A DNA stretch of 64,000 bases from Alphaproteobacteria bacterium (lineage in GTDB: Bacteria > Pseudomonadota > Alphaproteobacteria > Rs-D84): NCBI GenBank assembly GCA_017463185.1, contig JAFTPS010000008.1, positions 62,001-126,000 of the forward strand, given 5' to 3'. The notes under the pieces were generated by a model. That model saw only the letters and a list, made by a program, of their open reading frames with translations, had not been told where the DNA came from and searched no databases. Shown here in pieces: positions 42,015 through 50,312 of the stretch (the stretch's first letter is position 1; each line of letters starts with the position of its first letter). Made by a program: the position numbers and the translations under genes.

Positions 42015-42260
42015 TTATTCGTGAACAGGTTCGGGCGTATCAATAAACTTGGTAAAGTCTTGAATTTTAGCCCCTGTTGACGACAGTATTTTTGAAATAC
42101 TGTTGGTTGACGGCCATCTGGGTTGACCTTCCTTGGACCAGCGTTTGCTTTTATTAAAAGTCGTTGGGTCCAAGCCACTGCACTTTGCCAGACCGGAACA
42201 AGACATTCCGTGTTCTGTTGCAAAGCGTTCTATTGCACGCCACACATCTTCATGTGTCAT
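42015..42260 (-). CDS. Truncated S24-type repressor (HTH domain only)
   Basis: The 81-residue protein, MTHEDVWRAIERFATEHG, SGLAKCSGLDPTTFNKSKRW and RWPSTNSISKILSSTGA, matches the N-terminal DNA-binding domain of the common alphaproteobacterial S24-family repressor of about 200 residues. The autoproteolytic C-terminal domain is absent. ATG 42260 is the usual start of the family. A palindrome at 42285-42308 sits just upstream and is probably its operator. Without the S24 domain it cannot be induced by RecA-type cleavage. Confidence 0.75.
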   Translation of the reverse strand: MTHEDVWRAIERFATEHGMSCSGLAKCSGLDPTTFNKSKRWSKEGQPRWPSTNSISKILSSTGAKIQDFTKFIDTPEPVHE

Positions 42261-42284
42261 TTTTTTCTCCCTCTGTTTCACGAA

Positions 42285-42308
42285 CTAGAACACAAACTTT
42301 TGTTCTAG
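42285..42308. promoter_or_regulatory. Palindromic operator candidate before the repressor gene
   Basis: CTAGAACA (42285-42292), eight bases, TGTTCTAG (42301-42308): a perfect 8-bp inverted repeat at a spacing suited to a dimeric HTH protein. Confidence 0.55.
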
Positions 42309-42467
42309 CACGCATTGATTTTATTCCAGAAACACAAAGCGTTCCACAAGCACCATTTCCTAGGAATCCAGGAATAAAATGGGAAAAAATATATCAAAAA
42401 TAAATATACTAAATTTTTTTTTGACAAAACACTTGACAAATCTCTAAATATGTATTACATTTCGATT

Positions 42468-42655
42468 CGTCAAAGGGACAAAACCCGATGACCAGATGCG
42501 AAAGCACCTGCGGGGACCAGAGGTTCAGACTCCCTCCTACATTCTCTCTCCTCTGGCCTGTGGTCCCCCAACAAGTTTAGAGTGTCCAATTTCTTTTTCT
42601 CCTTTCCTTCCTTTCGGGACACTCGGAAATACCGCCGGCAACGGCGGTGTTTTTC
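42468..42655 (+). ncRNA. Small RNA with two pyrimidine-rich hairpin loops
   Basis: A consensus promoter (TTGACA 42433-42438, 17 bases, TACATT 42456-42461) leads into an RNA of about 190 nt with no ORF. Hairpin 1 joins GGGGACCAGAGG (42512-42523) to CCTCTGG and TGGTCCCC (42550-42568), with a loop containing CTCCCTCCTAC. Hairpin 2 joins GAGTGTCC (42580-42587) to GGACACTC (42617-42624), with a loop TTCTTTTTCTCCTTTCC. The terminator is ACCGCC/GGCGGT (42631-42636/42643-42648) plus T-run. Both loops are complementary to Shine-Dalgarno sequences (GGAGG, AAAGGAG), like AbcR-type riboregulators of Alphaproteobacteria. Confidence 0.65.
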
Positions 42656-42663
42656 TTTTTTGT

Positions 42664-42970
42664 GCAAGTGGTTAGTGGGGGCATTAGTATTAGTCATTGG
42701 TCATTAGTCATTAGTTATTAGTGTTTCTTTGTCATTGCGAGCGAACGTAGTGAAGCGTGGCAATCCAGTAAAATAGCATCAAATAATGTCCACCGCCCGG
42801 GTTCACCCACGCAAATGAATGTTTGCGCGGGGCCCGAAGTGGCTGGGAGTGGCGAGCATATTGCGAGCCGAGGGGTGGCTATAACCAAGCCCCATATTTA
42901 GCCACCCCCTGACGCACTTTCGTGCGCCATCCCCCGCCAAAGGCGGTGGACATTATTGGATTCTATTTAC
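42664..42970. repeat. REP-like repeat and palindromic (MITE-like) element
   Basis: Degenerate TTAGTCA repeats (about 42690-42722) lead into GTCATTGCGAG (42731-42741) and GGCAATCCAGT. An element of about 200 bp follows with imperfect terminal arms 42769-42797 and 42942-42970; the core AATAATGTCCACCGCC is inverted at 42942-42957. Inside, GGGGTGGCT and AGCCACCCC form a nested hairpin. There is no coding potential. Confidence 0.7.
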
Positions 42971-43143
42971 CACTACCCTGGCCTGCGGCCACCCCTTCGC
43001 CAAGCGAAGGGGATTATTTTGCTTATACCCGGGTCCCGTGGGCATTACCCACAAAAATTTACAAAGTAAATTTTGTAAAATACTAATAGAACAATAATAA
43101 AAATCCGGGTAGTGGGATGTAAGTGATGGGAAATATTTATAAT
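42971..43143. other. Non-coding stretch, nothing recognised
   Basis: AT-rich and GC-rich patches alternate (CCCGGG, TTTACAAAGTAAA-like inverted repeats also seen near 27672). I see no gene or promoter before the leader RNA C promoter at 43144. Confidence 0.5.
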
Positions 43144-43178
43144 TTGATTTTGTTGTAAGAAATGGATAACATTGTTCT

Positions 43179-43430
43179 TGAATCAACAGGGATGTTGACT
43201 CAGGGACCTAGAAAATCCCGTAATAGTGCGATGCGTAATGCTGTTGCGCATTGAATCCGACAAATAAAAAATGTCGGCGACCATTGGCGCGCCGTATATT
43301 TTTGTTTCCCGACTGAATATATCGGTCGGGGGTCCGTGATTATACAACAGGGCTCGCCCGAAAATCGCGGGGTCATTTCACTATTATGATTTTTCTAATC
43401 CCCGACCGTCAAATCCTTTGACGGTTTTTG
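43179..43430 (+). ncRNA. Candidate structured leader RNA / attenuator, copy C
   Basis: The promoter is TTGATT 43144-43149, 17 bases, TAACAT 43167-43172. A 5' hairpin is TCAAC/GTTGA. P1 pairs 43203-43215 with 43391-43403. P2 pairs TAATAGTG (43221-43228) with CACTATTA (43379-43386). P3 pairs CGATGCG (43229-43235) with CGCATTG (43247-43253); an additional CCGACA/TGTCGG hairpin follows. P4 is CCCGAC/GTCGGG (43308-43313/43325-43330). P5 is CCGTGAT/ATCGCGG around ATACAACAGGGC. The terminator is ACCGTCAAA/TTTGACGGT (43405-43413/43417-43425). CGGTCGGGGG (43323-43332) can pair over 10 bp with 43399-43408, disrupting it. The coding start is 22 bases downstream. Confidence 0.75.
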
Positions 43431-43452
43431 TTTAACAAAAAAAGGGAAAGGA

Positions 43453-44184
43453 ATGAAAATCAGAAATTTATTGTTGGCATCGTGCGTGATGTGCGCCGTG
43501 CCTAGATTGGTAAACGCCTGGTCAACCACTGATATATCCAAGGTTAAATCAGCATATGCCACAATTTTAACTAATTGCAAATCCAATTGCAGTTCGTCCT
43601 GTATTGCGATTACGGCCGTGTCAAATGGATACGGCACATATAATACAATATTACAAGGCAGTTCTGGCGGAATATGCAGATGTGTCATGGCGGGATACAG
43701 TGCCGATAACTGCGAAGAGATTAAACGCATAACCTGTACAAATGATACACAAGCCTCAACAATAATTGGCACAACAAACCTGTGGTACACACGCACATGG
43801 AACAGTTCCACCAGCACATGTAACACCACCAGTAAATTTTATTGTAAATCCGGATATTATGGAACCGCCACGGGTGCAAACGCCGGATGCAGTGTATGCC
43901 CCGGCAATGCAACCTGTCCCGGTGATAAAGAACAAAGCAATGTTTATTGTAATAAAGGATATGTGGCAATTACCACCAGTTCTGTTGGATCAGGATGTCG
44001 TACATGTAGCGTCACCGGTGCATATACGGACAGCGCGTTGACCACCGCCGCCGTGGCAACGACAGCGGGGTTGACCCTGTTGACACAGGCGACTAATGCC
44101 GCGTCCTGCTATTTGCCGGCGGGTACATATTATGACTCAACGGGTCAATTTACAATTACCCAGGACCAGGTATGCTATTATTAA
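43453..44184 (+). CDS. Exported cysteine-rich surface protein
   Basis: The 243-residue precursor has a signal peptide (RNLLLASCVMCAVPRLVNA). The mature protein is Thr/Ser- and Cys-rich with motifs such as SGYYGTATGANAGCSVCPGNATCPGD, resembling the GCC2/GCC3 (ephrin-receptor-like) and EGF-like Cys-rich modules of surface proteins. Function is unknown, with adhesion or host contact possible. AAAGGGAAAGG precedes ATG 43453, 22 bases after the leader RNA C terminator. Confidence 0.65.
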   Translation: MKIRNLLLASCVMCAVPRLVNAWSTTDISKVKSAYATILTNCKSNCSSSCIAITAVSNGYGTYNTILQGSSGGICRCVMAGYSADNCEEIKRITCTNDTQASTIIGTTNLWYTRTWNSSTSTCNTTSKFYCKSGYYGTATGANAGCSVCPGNATCPGDKEQSNVYCNKGYVAITTSSVGSGCRTCSVTGAYTDSALTTAAVATTAGLTLLTQATNAASCYLPAGTYYDSTGQFTITQDQVCYY

Positions 44185-44188
44185 AAAA

Positions 44189-44210
44189 ATCCCCCAAATG
44201 GGGATTTTTA
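44189..44210. terminator. Bidirectional terminator before glyS
   Basis: ATCCCC (44189-44194) pairs with GGGGAT (44200-44205), with A-run left and T-run right. Confidence 0.8.
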
Positions 44211-45569
44211 TTCATTTACTATTTCCAGGATACGTTTTGGAACATCGGCGATTGCAACACGTTCCTGGGCCATTGTATCACGATAACGCAGGGTGACAGT
44301 GTTATCTTCCAATGTCTGGTGGTCAACTGTTATGCAAACCGGGGTTCCAATTTCATCGTGACGACGATAGTTTTTACCGATATTGCCAGAATTTTCCAAT
44401 TCTATGCGACCAATACCCAATTTACGCAAATCACCGACTATATTATTGGAAATATTCAACAGTTCTGGTACATTGCGCGCCAATGGGATAACCGCAGCCT
44501 TGACTGGGGATAATTTTGGCTTTAATTTCAGCACCACGCGCGATTTACCATCGCCCAGATCTTCTTCATTATACGCTTCTATCATAACAGCCAGCATAGC
44601 GCGATTTGCACCCATTGCTGTTTCAATCACATACGGAATAAAGTTTTCGCCGGTTTGCGGGTCACTGTACGATAATTTGGTTGTACTGTCGCGGTTTTCC
44701 AGAACATTCGCATTGATTTTAAATTCAGATTGGGCCTTGGTATGTGAGCCCAGGTCAAAATCCTGGCGGTTATGAATCCCTTCTACTTCGTCAAAGCCAT
44801 CGGGGAACGCGTATTCAATGTCAACAGCGGCCTTGGCATAGTGCGCCAATTTTTCATGCGGCAAGAAACGCAATTTTTCAGCCGGAATCCCCAGCGCATT
44901 CACCCACCACGCCATACGCGTTTCCATCCACATTTTATGGAACTTTTCGTCATCGGATGGATTGACAAAGTACTGCATTTCCGCCTGTTCAAATTCACGC
45001 ATACGGAAAACGAAACCACGTGGGGAAATTTCATTACGGAACGCTTTGCCAATTTGGGCAATACCAAATGGCAATTTATGTGGTTTTGCATCCAAAACAT
45101 TTTTGAAATTAGTGTATGTTGTGGTTGCTGTTTCTGGACGCAGATATGCATTTATTGCCCCATCGGCAGTCGCCCCGATGGACAGCCCCATCATCAACTG
45201 ATATGCACGTGGTTCTGTGATTTCCGTACTGCCACAGTTATCACACTTGGACGGGTCACGCATTTTATCCTGGCGCATGCGGGCACCACATTTTTTACAT
45301 TCAACCAATGGGTCGGAAAAGCCCGCTTCGTGTCCGGAATATTTCCACAACAGGCGGTTTGAAATCAATGCCGCATCCAGTCCCTCAATATCATCGCGAG
45401 AATAAATCATCGCGTTCCACCAGGCATTGCGAATATTTTTCATCAATTCAACACCGTATGGACCATAATCATATGCACCACCCAGACCACCATAGATTTC
45501 CGAACCCGTGAAAATAAAACCGCGTCGCTTGCACAGTGCGACAATATCATTTACTGTTTTTGCTGGCAT
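44208..45569 (-). CDS. glyS: Glycyl-tRNA synthetase, homodimeric (eukaryal/archaeal-like) type
   Basis: The 453-residue class II synthetase charges tRNA-Gly. It starts with DIVALCKRRGFIFTGSEIYGG, YDYGPYGVELMKNIRNAWW, has RNEISPRGFVFRMREFEQAEMQYF (motif 2) and MGANRAMLAVMIEAYNEE (motif 3), and a zinc-like CKKCGARMRQDK...CDNCG insertion. This is the single-subunit alpha2 type, whereas most alphaproteobacteria use the unrelated glyQ/glyS alpha2-beta2 enzyme, so the gene may have been acquired. Confidence 0.93.
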   Translation of the reverse strand: MPAKTVNDIVALCKRRGFIFTGSEIYGGLGGAYDYGPYGVELMKNIRNAWWNAMIYSRDDIEGLDAALISNRLLWKYSGHEAGFSDPLVECKKCGARMRQDKMRDPSKCDNCGSTEITEPRAYQLMMGLSIGATADGAINAYLRPETATTTYTNFKNVLDAKPHKLPFGIAQIGKAFRNEISPRGFVFRMREFEQAEMQYFVNPSDDEKFHKMWMETRMAWWVNALGIPAEKLRFLPHEKLAHYAKAAVDIEYAFPDGFDEVEGIHNRQDFDLGSHTKAQSEFKINANVLENRDSTTKLSYSDPQTGENFIPYVIETAMGANRAMLAVMIEAYNEEDLGDGKSRVVLKLKPKLSPVKAAVIPLARNVPELLNISNNIVGDLRKLGIGRIELENSGNIGKNYRRHDEIGTPVCITVDHQTLEDNTVTLRYRDTMAQERVAIADVPKRILEIVNE

Positions 45570-45646
45570 TTTTTTAACCCCTAAATTTTACTGACTTATT
45601 ATATTATACGGATTTCACCAATTTGCAACAGAGAAATTAAAGTTTA

Positions 45647-46888
45647 TTACTTGCAAACTGCAATATATGGCGGCAAAGAGCGAGCAGTATCTATTTCACC
45701 ATCACCACAATCCAGACAATTAAACTTGCGATTTTGGGAATGCGCTCGGTCCAACGGCACAACCGCATCCGCCACCGCTTCAACATTTGCAACATATGAC
45801 GCATTTGGAAAACCAAAGTAAAATGCACGCGACGGACCCGAACATGTACGTGTCGCCGCTGGATAGCACCGCGGGTCGGCCACACGCGATGGGTCTGGGA
45901 CACAAAACGATGTACAAGTGTCATAGTCCGTTATCAATTTTTCGCAATCCGTACACGATGTTTGCGGAACACGCAAAGTCGCCCCCATAACGCCATAGAC
46001 CGCATTTTGGGTTATATTTTCACATTTTTTTGTGTCTGCGGTATTTGTTGGGTCAGTCACACATTCCCATTCCAAAGTATTATAATTCAGTCGTGCTACC
46101 ATATCACTGGGGCAACTTTTTTCCGGAAATGGATTTATGCATTCCCATACACTGTCCACCATAACCGCCGTCTGTGTTTCCGCACACAATGGCTTGCGCG
46201 ATTCATCCGCCACACATTCCAACAAATCGGAATCCCAAATCATATCCCCGCCACAATCGGTTTTTACATTATAACCAACACACTGCCAACGGCCAAAACG
46301 GTATGTTTCTGCCGTACCAGTGGGACATACTACGTCCGCCCCCAGGGTCACTTCGTATTCGGTTGCAGCATCCGGAATTTCATATTGGGTCAAATATATC
46401 AGTTGCCCGTCAATCAATTCCATCTGTTCCACAATTGCGGTCGGAACAGCGCGTTTTGCCGATGTGCCACCCGCCACAATGCGCCCATCCATATACAGGC
46501 CAAATGTACCAGCGTCCGCATAGTATGTTTCCAAAATTTCCATCATATTGTTATAAAGGGTCTCGTCCAAAGGGGCAGTGACCGTTATAATATAACTGAA
46601 TGCCGGTTTTTTATTTTTTACAATTTTACATTCAGTAATTTTCAGTGATGCGTTCAAGCAAATAAACTGGCTGTTTATGCCATTTTGTTCAATGCATTGG
46701 TCCGCAAATTCAGTGCCGTTTATTTGGGCATTTTGTGTTGTGGCGGCACACTGGGCAATTGCGCGCAAATCGGATTTTGTTATCGCATATTCGGTTTCGG
46801 TCTGGGTAGCATGTTGGCTGGGGCTGTCCATTATATAATAGCCCGCCATAAACAACATGACCAAAAACATTATAAAAATATTCATCAT
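45647..46888 (-). CDS. Membrane-anchored Cys-rich extracytoplasmic protein
   Basis: The 413-residue protein has an N-terminal membrane helix (MNIFIMFLVMLFMAGYYIM) without a clear cleavage site, then an exported part of about 390 residues with many Cys, including CTDCEKLITDYDTCTSFC and CLDCGDGEID. The first 150 mature residues contain a pilin-like layout (TKSDLRAIAQCAATTQNAQ), but no prepilin peptidase motif is present. No family is recognised. It is transcribed divergently from lptE. Confidence 0.55.
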   Translation of the reverse strand: MMNIFIMFLVMLFMAGYYIMDSPSQHATQTETEYAITKSDLRAIAQCAATTQNAQINGTEFADQCIEQNGINSQFICLNASLKITECKIVKNKKPAFSYIITVTAPLDETLYNNMMEILETYYADAGTFGLYMDGRIVAGGTSAKRAVPTAIVEQMELIDGQLIYLTQYEIPDAATEYEVTLGADVVCPTGTAETYRFGRWQCVGYNVKTDCGGDMIWDSDLLECVADESRKPLCAETQTAVMVDSVWECINPFPEKSCPSDMVARLNYNTLEWECVTDPTNTADTKKCENITQNAVYGVMGATLRVPQTSCTDCEKLITDYDTCTSFCVPDPSRVADPRCYPAATRTCSGPSRAFYFGFPNASYVANVEAVADAVVPLDRAHSQNRKFNCLDCGDGEIDTARSLPPYIAVCK

Positions 46889-46957
46889 TCCCTCTTGCGA
46901 TTTATAAAAAGTCTAGGTAATATACAAATAAATTGCAACAGGAAATCCGGCATTGCT

Positions 46958-47437
46958 ATGAAAAAAATTTTAATTATTTTATCTGTATTGATTATTGCGG
47001 CGTGTGGTTTTCGGCCGATGTATTCGGGCGACGATACCGATATTTATGTCGCGCCAATCAGTGGTATCAATGGCATAGAATTACGTAATGCATTGTGGGC
47101 TAGATTTGGTGGTCAACGGGACGAAAACGCAAAATATCACCTGGTGGTAAAATTAAATAATCCCGTCACCCAATATAAAGCAATTGAACAAACTGGCGAT
47201 GCCACATGGCAGGAAGTGTCACTGAGCGCATCATACACCCTGACATCTGACGGGGTGGAAATTGCCAGCGGCTATGACAGTGCCGCGGAATCATATACTT
47301 TTGTGCGCTATTTGGTTGCGTCCAATGCATCGTATAATAACGCGGTTCAAAATACTATCAATGTTTTGGCGGAAAAGATTGGAGCACGCACAATCGCGGA
47401 AACATATCAGCATTCTATGTCGGGTACGGATAAATAA
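46958..47437 (+). CDS. lptE: LPS assembly lipoprotein LptE
   Basis: The 159-residue precursor begins MKKILIILSVLIIAACGFRPMY, with lipobox IAAC and the GFRP(L/M)Y that typifies alphaproteobacterial LptE. LptE plugs LptD in the outer membrane and guides LPS to the surface. ATG 46958 is used since it starts the lipoprotein signal. The stop overlaps the first base of holA, a conserved pairing. Confidence 0.88.
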   Translation: MKKILIILSVLIIAACGFRPMYSGDDTDIYVAPISGINGIELRNALWARFGGQRDENAKYHLVVKLNNPVTQYKAIEQTGDATWQEVSLSASYTLTSDGVEIASGYDSAAESYTFVRYLVASNASYNNAVQNTINVLAEKIGARTIAETYQHSMSGTDK

Positions 47438-48426
47438 TGAAGTGGAAAGACCCAGATTTTAATAACGGTATCGCAAATATTCGTGCGGTTTTAATATATG
47501 GACCGGACGCGGGCCAGGTTGATGAATACTGCGACCGCGCAATTGAAAAATTGGCGATTGAAAAAGATAACCTGTTTGCGTTGGATTCCGATGAATTACG
47601 CGAAAAACAGGACGCTTTGTTTGCGGAAAGTTGTACACCGTCTATGTTCGGCGGGCGTAAAATGGTAATTATTTCAAATGCGGGCGACAGTGATACAAAG
47701 CAGATAACCGAACTGATTGCACACCCAGGGTTATGTGCAACCGTTATCGTTGCCGCGGGCGATTTGCGCGCCGGCGGGGGGTTGCGTGCATTGTTTGAGG
47801 GGGGCGATAATATTGCCGCCCTGGCTTGTTATACGGATGACGCAAAAACATTGGCGCAACTTATTCGCAACGAACTGTCCGCAGCCGCCGGCATTCAACA
47901 AATTACCCCCGATGCAATGGCGTATATGACATCACACCTGGGGGGAGACCGTGGAATTACACGCGGTTTTTTAACTAAAATTGCCCTGTATGTTGATGAC
48001 AAGCGCATTGTGGAACTAAGCGATGTGGAAAAATGCCTGCCTGACACGGGGGCGGCTAATATGGATGATTTTCTGTACTCTTTGACCGCGGGCCATATTC
48101 AACAGACTATGATGGCGTTGGACCGATTGTTATACGATAACACCGAACCCAATATGCTGGTGCGAATGCTGGATGGGCATTTTAAGAAATTGATGACGGC
48201 GGTGGTTGATGGACAGTTGCCACGCTTGTTCTGGAAAGTGGCGGATAAGTTTAACTTGGCGATTAAAATTTGGCCTGCGAGCGAAATTACAAATGTGTTA
48301 AATCGCCTGAATGTATTGGAAAAGCAATTGCGCACCACCGGTATGCCGGGCGAGGTTTTATTACGCGACTTTGCATTAAAATTATCAGCGCGTGCGGCAA
48401 AATTAGCAATCAAAAGAAGGAACTAG
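47437..48426 (+). CDS. holA: DNA polymerase III delta subunit
   Basis: The 329-residue clamp-loader subunit has the AVLIYGPDAGQVDEYCDRA start (AAA+ fold with degenerate Walker A), LFAESCTPSMFGGRKMVII and the C-terminal collar domain (ANMDDFLYSLTAGHIQQTMMALD). It opens the beta clamp for loading. It follows lptE with a one-base overlap. Confidence 0.9.
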   Translation: MKWKDPDFNNGIANIRAVLIYGPDAGQVDEYCDRAIEKLAIEKDNLFALDSDELREKQDALFAESCTPSMFGGRKMVIISNAGDSDTKQITELIAHPGLCATVIVAAGDLRAGGGLRALFEGGDNIAALACYTDDAKTLAQLIRNELSAAAGIQQITPDAMAYMTSHLGGDRGITRGFLTKIALYVDDKRIVELSDVEKCLPDTGAANMDDFLYSLTAGHIQQTMMALDRLLYDNTEPNMLVRMLDGHFKKLMTAVVDGQLPRLFWKVADKFNLAIKIWPASEITNVLNRLNVLEKQLRTTGMPGEVLLRDFALKLSARAAKLAIKRRN

Positions 48427-48429
48427 GTA

Positions 48430-49194
48430 ATGTTAGCATCTGTTTATGCCCCCAAGGATTTTAAGCGTCTGCGTGCGTCGGGCGATTTGGTCGCGCGCTG
48501 TTTTGATTTTATCACCCCACATATTCGGGCGGGTATTTCAACCGGTGAAATTGACCGATTGGTTGCACAATTTTTGAAAGAGAATAACGCCCGTTCGTCT
48601 GACCTGGGATACCAGGGCTATCCAAAAAACATCTGCACATCGGTCAATGATGTAATTGTTCATGGCATTCCCAGCGATGATTGTATATTAAAAGACGGCG
48701 ATATTGTGAATGTTGACCTGACCGCCGAGTATAAGGGTTTTCACGGCGACGCATCGCGTATGTTTATGATTGGCAATGTAACCCCCAACGCACGCAAACT
48801 GGTACAGGTGTGCCAAGATGCACTGAATGCGGCAATTTCAATCTGCGCACCGGGTGTACCGCTGTCTGAAATCGGCAAAACGATAGAGGCTGTCGTCACC
48901 CCACACGGATTTTCAATTTCACGCGACTTTGTTGGCCATGGCATAGGCAAAGTTATGCACGACGACCCACAAATCTATCATTTTTATGATAAACGATGGG
49001 ATAAAGTCAAAATGGTACCGGGCCTGGTATTTACAATTGAACCAATGATAAACACAGGTTCGGCTGAATGCAAAATTGACCCAGACGGATGGACCGCACG
49101 CACGGTGGATGGGGGACTGTCCGCGCAATGGGAACACACCATCGGCATTACAGAGGATGGCGCAATTATATTTACCGAAAAAATGATGCAGTAA
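48430..49194 (+). CDS. map: Methionine aminopeptidase, type I
   Basis: The 254-residue enzyme removes initiator Met. The metal-binding sites are visible: GDIVNVDLTAEYKGFHGD (two Asp), GHGIGKVMHDDP (His), FTIEPMI (Glu) and WEHTIGITEDGA. The substrate-side His is in HGIPS. Length and order (map-radC) are standard for Alphaproteobacteria. Confidence 0.95.
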   Translation: MLASVYAPKDFKRLRASGDLVARCFDFITPHIRAGISTGEIDRLVAQFLKENNARSSDLGYQGYPKNICTSVNDVIVHGIPSDDCILKDGDIVNVDLTAEYKGFHGDASRMFMIGNVTPNARKLVQVCQDALNAAISICAPGVPLSEIGKTIEAVVTPHGFSISRDFVGHGIGKVMHDDPQIYHFYDKRWDKVKMVPGLVFTIEPMINTGSAECKIDPDGWTARTVDGGLSAQWEHTIGITEDGAIIFTEKMMQ

Positions 49195-49877
49195 TGGCTG
49201 ACCAAGATTTACTTTTTCATAGTGGTCACAGGGCGCGCCTGAAAGAAAAATTTCAAAGCGATAAACTGACGGATTCTGAAAAATTGGAACTGTTGCTGAC
49301 CTATGCAATTCCACGCCGTGATGTACGACCATTGGCACGCGCGTTGGCCAAGCATTTTGGTGGCGAATATTATGTGTTTGCCGCGCCACTGAATGCACTG
49401 ATTTCCTTTCCGGGCGTTGGGGCAAATACTGCAATATTGATAAAACTGGCCCACAGTCTGAATATGCTAAGTTATACCAAGAAATTACAGACCGAGCCCG
49501 TATATCGCCAAAACCAAACGCTGATTGATTTTCTGCGGGCGGAAATGTCGGGACTGGACCACGAAGAGTTGCGCGTATATTACCTGAATCAAGACGGGAT
49601 GGTTTTTCATCATGAAACACATTCCAGGGGAACAATTGATGCAACTAATTTCTTTCCGCGTGAAATTGCAAAAACGGCCCTGAATTTGAATGCTAGTCAT
49701 ATCATCCTGGTTCATAATCACCCATTGTCGGATAATACCTTTTCCAGTTCCGATATAAACAGCACCAAGGAATTAGCTTCCATTATTAAACCATTGGGAA
49801 TATCGTTGTATGACCATTTTGTTGTCACAGGCAATGGCGCGGTACATTCTATCAAGGATTCAATTGCCTTCCGCTAG
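49194..49877 (+). CDS. radC: RadC/JAB-domain DNA repair-associated protein
   Basis: The 227-residue protein has an N-terminal helix-hairpin-helix region (about 20-85, ISFPGVGANTAIL) and a C-terminal JAB/MPN+ metalloprotease-like domain with HIILVHNHPLSDNTFSSSD (H-x-H-P-x7-S-x2-D) and an upstream Glu. The function of RadC remains unclear. ATG 49194 overlaps the map stop. It ends convergently with the 49860 gene (18-base overlap). Confidence 0.9.
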   Translation: MADQDLLFHSGHRARLKEKFQSDKLTDSEKLELLLTYAIPRRDVRPLARALAKHFGGEYYVFAAPLNALISFPGVGANTAILIKLAHSLNMLSYTKKLQTEPVYRQNQTLIDFLRAEMSGLDHEELRVYYLNQDGMVFHHETHSRGTIDATNFFPREIAKTALNLNASHIILVHNHPLSDNTFSSSDINSTKELASIIKPLGISLYDHFVVTGNGAVHSIKDSIAFR

Positions 49878-50312
49878 GGGCGTTTCCACAACACCAGAAT
49901 CATAGATATCAAAGTTTTCATACTGGTTTGTGTCAAATTTTATATTTCGCCTTGCCAGCATTTCATTGATTTGCGATATTGGCACAGTTATTGTGTCACA
50001 ACCACGTGCAAACAAATCATCACCATAAATCAGATTTATTATTGGCCCCGAAAGACTTAAAATACCAAATATTAAAATCAGATTACGCAGGTTCGTAAAA
50101 ATATCATTCTTGGCCCCGCGAATCATAGACAAAGCCCAACCTATGATTAAAATTCCCGTCACGAATGTGACCGCGAACCAGGCGTAATCCGCAAATGTTT
50201 CAAACGCACGCAGGATACAGGATGGGGCTTCCATCAATATATTTGTGCCATCGGTTTGCACATTATGAAAACCGGAATTGGTCAGTAATCTGATAATTGT
50301 GTCTGTATTCAT
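49860..50312 (-). CDS. Two-helix inner-membrane protein, unknown
   Basis: The 150-residue protein has two strong membrane helices (about 41-60, WFAVTFVTGILIIGWALSM; about 75-95, LRNLILIFGILSLSGPIINLIYG) flanked by polar termini. A secretion or conjugation channel component is conceivable given VirB-like genes elsewhere in the window, but there is no direct motif. It starts 1 base after the stop of the 50313 gene, so the two form an operon. Confidence 0.55.
   Translation of the reverse strand: MNTDTIIRLLTNSGFHNVQTDGTNILMEAPSCILRAFETFADYAWFAVTFVTGILIIGWALSMIRGAKNDIFTNLRNLILIFGILSLSGPIINLIYGDDLFARGCDTITVPISQINEMLARRNIKFDTNQYENFDIYDSGVVETPLAEGN

Larger units (their letters stand above)
27016..42260 (-). 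mobile_element. Podovirus-like (T7-like) virion module, probably a remnant or domesticated prophage
   Basis: Minus-strand genes give, from right to left: truncated repressor (42260), [41984 gene, birA], endolysin, holin-like, scaffold, histone-like, major capsid, decoration-like, adaptor, nozzle, internal protein, fibre N-domain, terminase ATPase half, [dnaB cassette on plus strand], terminase nuclease half, portal, Bbp19-like, coiled-coil membrane protein and tail fibre. I see no integrase, RNA polymerase, primase or att repeats. Housekeeping-type genes are embedded. The borders are operational: the outermost phage-like genes. Confidence 0.7.

Noticed and set aside
42660-42960. Insertion sequence
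   Set aside because: The palindromic element has no transposase and is too short. It is listed as a MITE/REP-like repeat instead.
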